A stretch of DNA of 64,000 nt, from positions 1,647,501 through 1,711,500 of the forward strand of contig NZ_CP010834.1 of assembly GCF_001548675.1 (NCBI RefSeq), read 5' to 3'. The notes beneath the pieces are model-generated. The model worked only from the letters and a program-made list of their open reading frames with translations, was not told the origin of the DNA and did no database searches. This stretch comes from Methanobrevibacter sp. YE315. GTDB lineage: Archaea; Methanobacteriota; Methanobacteria; Methanobacteriales; Methanobacteriaceae. Positions 10,091-16,786 of this stretch are shown here, one piece after another. A program made the position numbers and the translations under genes. Positions within the stretch are counted from its first letter, which is position 1; each line of letters opens with the position of its first letter.

Positions 10091-10357
10091 ATACATTACA
10101 AATAATGTATACGCAATAACCCATGTAAAGTAGAATGGTGAAATTCCATCCCATAACCATTGGGAAAATCCGGAAATTTCATCGCCAGCTATCTTTTGAC
10201 AGAATTGGCCAACAAAATACAATATAATTACTGCAATGAAAAAAGCAAATATATCATTTTTAAATCCAAACCAACCAAGAGTCAAACCGGCTGATAAAAG
10301 AGCAGATATAAGGGCTGCAATAATATGAATAGTTGTAACTTTAATAGTAATGTCCAT
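10085..10357 (-). CDS. Small EMC6-like archaeal membrane protein
   Basis: A 90-residue protein with three predicted membrane helices (about residues 9-30, 32-52, 68-89) and a short polar loop GDEISGFSQWLWDG. Size and layout fit the archaeal EMC6-like family (formerly a DUF), relatives of a subunit of the eukaryotic ER membrane protein complex used in membrane insertion. The family assignment is from memory of its typical length and helix pattern and is moderately secure; a plain small membrane protein is the alternative. Confidence 0.6.
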   Translation of the reverse strand: MDITIKVTTIHIIAALISALLSAGLTLGWFGFKNDIFAFFIAVIILYFVGQFCQKIAGDEISGFSQWLWDGISPFYFTWVIAYTLFVMYL

Positions 10358-10441
10358 TGATATCCTCCATTAAATTAAATATATTAATATAATTTTAGTT
10401 AGTTATAATATATTAAGGTATTGAAAAAAAGGTGGTAAATT

Positions 10442-12448
10442 ATGAAATCCATGTCAAATGTTGACATCTATACAATAAGTGATGAATTAAATAGATTATT
10501 AAGTGGAGCAAGAGTTGACAAATCATTCCAACCTACAAAAGATATTGTAGTAATGAGGTTCCATGTTCCGGGGACCGGAAGAGTTGATTTGGTAATGCAA
10601 TGCGGCTCCAGAATACATATAAGCCAATATCCGCTTGAAAATCCGACTACACCACCTACATTTCCTATGCTTTTAAGAAAAAGAATTAAAGGAGCTCATG
10701 TTGAAAGCATTACCCAGCATAACTTCGATAGGGTTGTTGTAATAAAGGTTAAAAAAGACAAACATTACACAATCATTGTCGAATTGTTTGATAAGGGAAA
10801 CATAATCCTTTTGGATGATGAAAACAATATCATATTGCCGTTGAAACGTAAAAAATGGTCTGACAGAGACATCAGTTCAAAAAGAGAATATGCATTTCCC
10901 GAAGAAAGAGGAATTAATCCTATCACAATCACCGAAGAGGAACTTGAAGAACTATTTGAAACTTCCGATATGGACGTAGTCAGAACACTTGCAATGAACG
11001 GGCTTGGAAGCTTGTATGCTGAAGAAATCATTGAAAGGGCAAATGAAAAAATTGAGTTAGACAAAAATACGCAGACTTGCGAATTGACTAAAGAGCAGAC
11101 ATCTGAAATTTACAATAGCCTTAAATCACTGTTCAGCGATTTGAAAGAAGGATCCATTAAACCCCAAATTGCCAAAAACGATAGAAAAGAAGATGTTGTT
11201 CCTCTAGATTTAATAAAGTATCAGGATTTTGAGAAAACTTATTATGATAATTTCAATGAAGCATGCGATGAGTATTATTCAAAAAAGGTAAATACTGACA
11301 TCAAGGATATTAAAGAAGCAGCCTGGAATAAGAAAGTAAATAAATTTGAAAAACGATTGCGTTTACAACAAGAAACACTTGATAATTTTGAAAAGACAAT
11401 CGAAGATAGTCAACATAAAGGGGAAGTTATCTATTCTAATTACACCACTATAGAAAACATCATAAATGTTGTAAACTCAGCAAGAGGAAAGGACTATTCT
11501 TACAAAGAAATTGGAAAAATATTAAAAAAAGCTAAGGAAGACGGGATGAATGAAGCCCAAATCTATGAATCAATCGACAAGATGGGCGTGTTAACCCTGG
11601 ATATAGACAATACAAAGTTGATTATCGATCCCAAACTGACAATTCCTGAAAATGCTGAAATTTACTACGAAAAAGCTAAAAAAGCCAAACGTAAAAGCAA
11701 AGGCGCCTTAATAGCTATTGAAAATACAAAAAAACAATTAGAAGACATTAAGGCTAAAAAGGATATTGCAATGGAACACATATCCGTGCCTAAAAAGAGA
11801 GTTAAAAAGAATCTCAAATGGTATGAAAAATTAAGATGGTTCTTAAGTTCAGACAATGTTCTTGTGGTTGGAGGTAGAGATGCAAACAGCAATGAAAGCA
11901 TTGTCAAAAAATATCTAGAACCAAATGATATTTATTTGCATGCAGATATACATGGTGCAAGTTCCACGGCCATAAAATTAAACGGAGCTAAATTAAATGA
12001 CAATCTCCTAAAAGAATCAGGGGAGTTTGCGGCATCTTTTTCATCTGCTTGGTCAATGGGTTTCACATCTCAAGACGTATTCTGGGTGCATCCTGACCAA
12101 GTTTCCAAAACACCTGAAGCAGGAGAATATTTGGCTAAAGGATCTTTTGTTATAAGGGGCCACCGTAATTTCATAAGGGGTGCAAGAGTAAAATTAGCTA
12201 TTGGAATCGTTGATTATGAAGGAAAACGAGTAATGGTAGGGCCAATCGATGCTGTTGATGCACATTGTGAAAATTATGTTGTATTAAAACCTGGTTTTAC
12301 AAAAAAAGAAGCGATAGCTAAAAAAATATTGAATAAGATTAATGAAAATGACTTATTGACTCTTGATGACATTATCAGAGTTTTGCCATCTGGAAAATGT
12401 GACATTGACGAAGAATATCACCAAAGAAAAAAATATGAAAAAAATTAA
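10442..12448 (+). CDS. rqcH: Ribosome quality control protein RqcH/Rqc2 (NFACT)
   Basis: A 668-residue NFACT protein. The N-terminal NFACT-N domain begins SMSNVDIYTISDELNRLLSG, followed by HhH-like and long coiled-coil segments (about 300-460). The NFACT-R domain has WYEKLRWFLSSDNVLVVGGRD and NDIYLHADIHGASS (about 460-560). Homologues bind the 50S-peptidyl-tRNA complex after ribosome splitting and recruit tRNA(Ala) to tag stalled chains. Archaeal members are full length like this one. The ATG at 10442 is preceded by AGGTGG. The stop overlaps the convergent hydrolase gene by 4 bp. Confidence 0.9.
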   Translation: MKSMSNVDIYTISDELNRLLSGARVDKSFQPTKDIVVMRFHVPGTGRVDLVMQCGSRIHISQYPLENPTTPPTFPMLLRKRIKGAHVESITQHNFDRVVVIKVKKDKHYTIIVELFDKGNIILLDDENNIILPLKRKKWSDRDISSKREYAFPEERGINPITITEEELEELFETSDMDVVRTLAMNGLGSLYAEEIIERANEKIELDKNTQTCELTKEQTSEIYNSLKSLFSDLKEGSIKPQIAKNDRKEDVVPLDLIKYQDFEKTYYDNFNEACDEYYSKKVNTDIKDIKEAAWNKKVNKFEKRLRLQQETLDNFEKTIEDSQHKGEVIYSNYTTIENIINVVNSARGKDYSYKEIGKILKKAKEDGMNEAQIYESIDKMGVLTLDIDNTKLIIDPKLTIPENAEIYYEKAKKAKRKSKGALIAIENTKKQLEDIKAKKDIAMEHISVPKKRVKKNLKWYEKLRWFLSSDNVLVVGGRDANSNESIVKKYLEPNDIYLHADIHGASSTAIKLNGAKLNDNLLKESGEFAASFSSAWSMGFTSQDVFWVHPDQVSKTPEAGEYLAKGSFVIRGHRNFIRGARVKLAIGIVDYEGKRVMVGPIDAVDAHCENYVVLKPGFTKKEAIAKKILNKINENDLLTLDDIIRVLPSGKCDIDEEYHQRKKYEKN

Positions 12449-13161
12449 TCCTGATACTCTTCAGGATTAAATTCAAAATATTCATCAGGATTCATTACCA
12501 CAACATCAATGTTAGGATTGAATTGACCGACAAAATTTGCAAAAATTGCAGGATCCTGTTCTATTGGTGGGAATGTATTGTAATGCATCGGGATAACCAC
12601 TTTTGGATTTAACCACATTGTAGCTAATGCCGCTTCAAAAGGACCCATGGTAAATTTATCACCAATAGGAACCATGACGACATCAGGTTTATAAATTGCA
12701 CCGATAATATCTTTCATATCACCAAATAATCCAGTATCACCCGCATGGAATATCTTAGTTCCATCTTCAAATGTTATTAAAAAGCTTGCTGCGCTTCCCC
12801 CAGGAACTGTTTCTTCGACCACATCAATGTCTGAAGAGTGTTTTGCATCAAGCATAGTGAACTTAACATTTCTGAAAATGAAAGAACCTCCAATATTAGC
12901 ACTAATGTTCCTAATCCCTTGTTTAGCTAAAAAGAGTGAAATTTCGTGAATACATGCAATAGGAGCATTAGTTCTGTTTGATATTTCCAAAGCATCACCA
13001 AAATGGTCTGAATGACCATGGGTAAGCAATATGATATCTGGATTTAAATCCTCAACTGGAACCTGACAATTAGGATTATTACTAATAAACGGGTCAATCA
13101 AAATTTTTACTTCATCACTAATTATTTCAAATGCGGAATGACCTAACCATCTGATTTCCAT
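12445..13161 (-). CDS. UPF0173 metal-dependent hydrolase (MBL fold)
   Basis: A 238-residue metallo-beta-lactamase-fold protein starting MEIRWLGHSAFEI. It has the metal motif THGHSDHFGD (about residues 50-59), a further ligand in FHAGDTGLFGD and the distal PMHYNTFP histidine. These match UPF0173, a widespread hydrolase family of undefined substrate. Its ATG overlaps the stop of the upstream membrane protein gene (TAATG), so the two are translationally coupled. Confidence 0.87.
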   Translation of the reverse strand: MEIRWLGHSAFEIISDEVKILIDPFISNNPNCQVPVEDLNPDIILLTHGHSDHFGDALEISNRTNAPIACIHEISLFLAKQGIRNISANIGGSFIFRNVKFTMLDAKHSSDIDVVEETVPGGSAASFLITFEDGTKIFHAGDTGLFGDMKDIIGAIYKPDVVMVPIGDKFTMGPFEAALATMWLNPKVVIPMHYNTFPPIEQDPAIFANFVGQFNPNIDVVVMNPDEYFEFNPEEYQD

Positions 13162-14327
13162 TAAGCTGAGCCCCCGGAAACGCCCATGATAATATTTTCA
13201 TCTAAATTAGATGCGATATTCCAAGTTTTCTCAAAGTTAGCTCTGATGCTAGAAATGGAATTCCTATCATCGTAAACTGCACCATATTCCACGTCGCTTG
13301 CTCCGTCAGAGATAATCATAGCATGTGAATCGTCAGTGATTAAGTTAACACTGTGCACCTTAGGAACTGTTCTAATATGAACTCCTTGTTTTAAAAGAGA
13401 TGATATTAAAAACATGTATGACATGTCTGAAACATCAAATTCATCAATGATTACTCTAGAATAACTTGTTGGAACATGGGATAAGAATTTATCAGATAAA
13501 TCATTTAATGAAGGAATTTCCAACATGATTTCTTTTCTGACAGTGTTTGCTAATTGTTCAAAAGCTTCTTGAGAAGTGAGTAATCCGCTATCGGAAATTA
13601 CAAAACTTTTAAGTGAACTTGGAACCGGTAAACTTTCAGGGTTATTAATATCAATTTTAATATCTCTATCCGGAACACTTTCAGCAACAACCTCCGGCCT
13701 AATACTAACAGGTTCTTCGATTACAGGTTCTTCTGATAAAGCACGTCTAATCTCATCAGATTTGTCATTTTCAACAACGAATGGTGGAATTTCTTCAACA
13801 AAATAATCAGTTTGACGTCTTTTAGGAGATCTAGTTACTTTTAAAGGTTTTCCATAGTGAGGGGTGAAAACTAATTGTTTATCAAAATCAACGTCTCTTT
13901 CTTCCCTTTGAACAACGTTTAAGACAGCTTTAGGATTATCTTCAAAAACATCATCATAATATTCCTTAGGAGCTGCATCAGGATATTCTTCAATAACTAA
14001 ATCCTCATAATTCACATCATCATATTCATTAAAATCTCTGCGAACTTTTAAAGGTCCGTTAGATTTATTATCATTTTTCCTTTCAAAACCACCAAATGAA
14101 GGAGAACTAATCTCACCAGATTCTAAAAATTCTTTAATCATATTAGTAGTCTTATCTGCGTTACTATCAACGAAATAGCTGACAATCAATATAACTCCAA
14201 CGATAGAGATGATTAAACCAACTATTAACAAGATATCTAATAAGTTATATACACTTGTCTCATATGCAATGAGAACACCAATTACAAATAAAATAAAACC
14301 TGAAACTAATTTTATTGTATTTCCCAC
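13161..14327 (-). CDS. Membrane-anchored protein with long linker and PLD/TrmB-like C-terminal domain, unknown
   Basis: 388 residues, not firmly recognised. Two N-terminal membrane helices (about 6-24 and 30-53) precede a charged low-complexity linker (about 60-235) and a globular C-terminal domain (about 240-388). The C-terminal pattern HAMIISDG...VYDDRN...FEKTWNIAS resembles the PLD-like effector domain of TrmB-type regulators, though the HKD catalytic motif is absent. The start appears to be a GTG preceded by AGGGTGA. It overlaps the downstream MBL hydrolase start. Function unknown; a membrane-tethered sensor is one reading. Confidence 0.6.
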   Translation of the reverse strand: MGNTIKLVSGFILFVIGVLIAYETSVYNLLDILLIVGLIISIVGVILIVSYFVDSNADKTTNMIKEFLESGEISSPSFGGFERKNDNKSNGPLKVRRDFNEYDDVNYEDLVIEEYPDAAPKEYYDDVFEDNPKAVLNVVQREERDVDFDKQLVFTPHYGKPLKVTRSPKRRQTDYFVEEIPPFVVENDKSDEIRRALSEEPVIEEPVSIRPEVVAESVPDRDIKIDINNPESLPVPSSLKSFVISDSGLLTSQEAFEQLANTVRKEIMLEIPSLNDLSDKFLSHVPTSYSRVIIDEFDVSDMSYMFLISSLLKQGVHIRTVPKVHSVNLITDDSHAMIISDGASDVEYGAVYDDRNSISSIRANFEKTWNIASNLDENIIMGVSGGSA

Positions 14328-14512
14328 GATTTCACCCTAATAAATTTATTATCACTCAATTATTTAACTATTATATTATATCTAACTCACTATTTATAAA
14401 CCTAATGGAAAAAAACACGAAAATACGATGAAAAAAGTCAAAAAGTAATACTTTTTATTAAAATAGTAATATTAATATAGTAAAAAATCCAATTTATAAC
14501 TGGTGAAAAATC

Positions 14513-14719
14513 ATGAAAAACATTCCCAAAATCATCAAAGAAAAATCTGGCCAGGGCGCCGCAGAGTACATTTTGCTGTTTGGAGGAGTACTAGTTATAG
14601 CACTATTAGCTTTAACCATATACAGATCATATATGGAGACAAGTGACGTTAGCCTAAAAGCCAAGGATGACATAATAGATGTTAGAAATACCATACTCGA
14701 CAATAGGACTCATGTTTAA
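14513..14719 (+). CDS. Class III signal peptide pilin-like protein 1
   Basis: A 68-residue secreted/membrane protein with the archaeal class III (type IV prepilin-like) signal. A basic N-terminus MKNIPKIIKEKSG is followed by QGAAEYILLFGG and a hydrophobic helix. In known examples an EppA-type peptidase cuts before the glutamine and the helix packs into a pilus. An AACTGGTGAAAA ribosome binding site precedes the ATG. The second pilin-like gene starts inside its last codons. Promoter-like AT-rich sequence lies just upstream, so the pair probably forms its own transcript. Confidence 0.82.
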   Translation: MKNIPKIIKEKSGQGAAEYILLFGGVLVIALLALTIYRSYMETSDVSLKAKDDIIDVRNTILDNRTHV

Positions 14720-14894
14720 AATAAAAACAGACAACAAAGGGCAGGGAAGTGCTGAATTAATATTGATTATCGGAGGGATAATCGTCGTAGTGCTCCTTGT
14801 AGGAAGTTATATATCAAATATAACTGAAAATACACAGAAAAACATTGAAAATTTGTTAAAAATCGAAAAAGAAAATTTAATAAATAAAATATGA
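14712..14894 (+). CDS. Class III signal peptide pilin-like protein 2
   Basis: A 60-residue pilin-like protein, MFKIKTDNKGQGSAELILII, with the class III signal motif QGSAEL followed by a hydrophobic helix and a short charged tail. The ATG at 14712 overlaps the end of pilin 1 by 8 bp; a longer in-frame reading from 14679 would overlap more and adds unlike residues, so the short start is preferred. The two proteins differ enough to be a minor/major subunit pair. Both are small compared with characterised methanogen pilins. Confidence 0.78.
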   Translation: MFKIKTDNKGQGSAELILIIGGIIVVVLLVGSYISNITENTQKNIENLLKIEKENLINKI

Positions 14895-14913
14895 AAATGG
14901 AGAGAATAACTCT

Positions 14914-15924
14914 CTATTTTCCAATTAAACTAGAATTTAAAATCTCAGTCCATGATTCAGAATTAATATTGGTTAATTTCATGCTGTCCCTAGTTAAACT
15001 TCTGATATCCTGTGGACAAGCAGTAACACAAGCACCACATAAGTTACAGAAATCAAGATTAGTAACAGATTTTCCATCAACAATACTTACTGCATTACAT
15101 GGACAAACATCCATACAAGCATGACAAGAATCGCCCTTACATACTTTTTCTTCAGTTTCAACTAATTCAAGTGTACCGGTAAATGGTTTAGTTACTGTAA
15201 TTGCATCAACAGGGCAAATTTCAGAACACCATGAACATTTTACACAGGTTTCATCAGAAATGAATGTTTTACCAGTAATTTCTGGAATTTCGATTTCATC
15301 TTTTAACATGCATGTAGAACAGACTTGTTTAATTGCATCTTCAGGGCATACTCTCTTACAAACTCCACAGAAAATACATTTAGACAAATCAACTTCAATA
15401 GAATTATTTAAAACATCCACAGTTGATGTTGGAATATTCTTAATTGAAATTGCTCCAGCAGGACATAAATCTGCACAGAATGAACAGTAAATACATTTTT
15501 CTTCATCAATATCTATTTCCCCTCTAACCAAATCGGCAGGGTTCGGAAGTCTTCTTTCGAATAATATTGAATCCCTAGGGCAAATTGAATAACATCTGCC
15601 ACAGTACATACACTCTTCATCATCTACATCTGTTTCAGTTTCCCATAATGGATAAGATTTGTTTTCTTTAATATCTTCACCGTCAATAGATAAAGATAAA
15701 GCATCAAATGGGCAAGCAACTGAACATAACCCGCAAAATACACAAGAATCCTGGTTGACGGAAACTAAATCCATCTCAATTAACCCACGAGCTATAGGAA
15801 CAATAGGTCCTAACTTTAAAGAAGAAGTTGGGCAAACATCAACACAAATTCCACAACCAACACAATTTACATCTTTATAACGTAAATTACGGTATTCATC
15901 ACCATCTCTCTCTATATTAAACAT
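14914..15924 (-). CDS. fwdF: Polyferredoxin subunit of formylmethanofuran dehydrogenase
   Basis: A 336-residue iron-sulfur protein with eight CxxCxxCxxxCP-type motifs (for example CVGCGICVDVCP, CVFCGLCSVACP, CNLCGACVTACP; one is modified, CHACMDVCP). The N-terminal LKLGPIVPIARGLIEMD and the eight-cluster layout match FwdF, which wires electrons to the formylmethanofuran dehydrogenase that fixes CO2 in the first step of methanogenesis. It lies 9 bp downstream of fwdG on the same strand. The catalytic fwd subunits (A, B, C, D) are not next to it. Confidence 0.88.
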   Translation of the reverse strand: MFNIERDGDEYRNLRYKDVNCVGCGICVDVCPTSSLKLGPIVPIARGLIEMDLVSVNQDSCVFCGLCSVACPFDALSLSIDGEDIKENKSYPLWETETDVDDEECMYCGRCYSICPRDSILFERRLPNPADLVRGEIDIDEEKCIYCSFCADLCPAGAISIKNIPTSTVDVLNNSIEVDLSKCIFCGVCKRVCPEDAIKQVCSTCMLKDEIEIPEITGKTFISDETCVKCSWCSEICPVDAITVTKPFTGTLELVETEEKVCKGDSCHACMDVCPCNAVSIVDGKSVTNLDFCNLCGACVTACPQDIRSLTRDSMKLTNINSESWTEILNSSLIGK

Positions 15925-15933
15925 TGTACTCCC

Positions 15934-16125
15934 TCATGCTTTAGATATGGCTTGATTTGGACAATTTTGTATACAAAGATCGCAATCATCACAATTTTCA
16001 GGGACAATAGCTACATCCCCATTCTCCTCAATAATTGCACCTTGTTCACAAAGTTTAATACATAACCCTTGTACAGGACAGTCATTAATATGTCCACATA
16101 GGTTAGAGTCAATTTTAACTGCCAT
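15934..16125 (-). CDS. fwdG: Two-cluster ferredoxin, FwdG-like
   Basis: A 63-residue ferredoxin with cysteine groups CGHINDCPVQGLC...C and CDDCDLCIQNCP, enough for two [4Fe-4S] clusters. Size and position beside fwdF match FwdG of the tungsten formylmethanofuran dehydrogenase. The gene order here is G then F, whereas the Methanothermobacter operon is H-F-G-D-A-C-B. The ATG follows a GAGGTGG ribosome binding site. A general ferredoxin role is the alternative. Confidence 0.8.
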   Translation of the reverse strand: MAVKIDSNLCGHINDCPVQGLCIKLCEQGAIIEENGDVAIVPENCDDCDLCIQNCPNQAISKA

Positions 16126-16207
16126 ATAACCACCTCAAAATTTACCTGAAAAAAATAATTTTATGCCAATTAAATGCTTTAATGAACATATAAATTATTT
16201 TTTCCGA

Positions 16208-16666
16208 TTATTCAATGATATTCCCACTTTGATTAATTTCTCCACGCCTAATGCGTGTTGAAGATATAGGATTACCATCATAGGCCAAAACAAAACTAAC
16301 AACAACAATATCAAGGGGTTTCATACCTTTTGAAATTCTAATCTCATTAATTTCAACTGCCGTAGGTTCTGTCTCCTCACTAACAACAATAGCTTCAAAA
16401 TCGCTATCGAAAATAGTGGTCCCATATGGATCATTTAATGGAATAACTTCAAAATTAGATTTATCTGAAAAAAAAGCTTTTAAATTACTCATTCTTTCTT
16501 TACAGGAATCTATATCTCCTTTTAACCCTCCAAATTCATCAGAAGTTACACCAATCTCAATTTTATTACCAAGTTCAAAAGCGGTTGATAATAATTTTTT
16601 GTGACCATCATGGAATTTGTCAAAAGTTCCACCAACAGCAACTTTATTATATTTCTTAGAATTCAT
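16208..16666 (-). CDS. coaD: Archaeal phosphopantetheine adenylyltransferase
   Basis: A 152-residue nucleotidyltransferase. It opens with VAVGGTFDKFHDGHKKLL (the HxGH-type nucleotide-binding motif) and ends with the ISSTRIRRGEI signature. This is the archaeal/eukaryotic-type CoaD (COG1019), which transfers AMP to 4'-phosphopantetheine in coenzyme A synthesis. It is probably transcribed alone; upstream is the terminator zone of the large secreted protein gene. Confidence 0.92.
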   Translation of the reverse strand: MNSKKYNKVAVGGTFDKFHDGHKKLLSTAFELGNKIEIGVTSDEFGGLKGDIDSCKERMSNLKAFFSDKSNFEVIPLNDPYGTTIFDSDFEAIVVSEETEPTAVEINEIRISKGMKPLDIVVVSFVLAYDGNPISSTRIRRGEINQSGNIIE

Positions 16667-16735
16667 AATATTGTCCTAATAGTTTGCTAATTAAACATTT
16701 ATTAAAACTATTATAAAATATTAGCTATAAAAAAG

Positions 16736-16785
16736 AGAAAAATAAATAATTTAAAAAAAAATTTTAAAAAAATAAAAAATAGTTA
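16736..16785 (-). terminator. T-rich terminator downstream of the large secreted peptidase gene
   Basis: On the minus strand several runs of 6-9 T separated by A-rich bases follow the stop codon at 16787. Archaeal RNA polymerase stops on such U-rich tracts without needing a hairpin. No protein is encoded here. Confidence 0.6.
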
Positions 16786-16786
16786 A

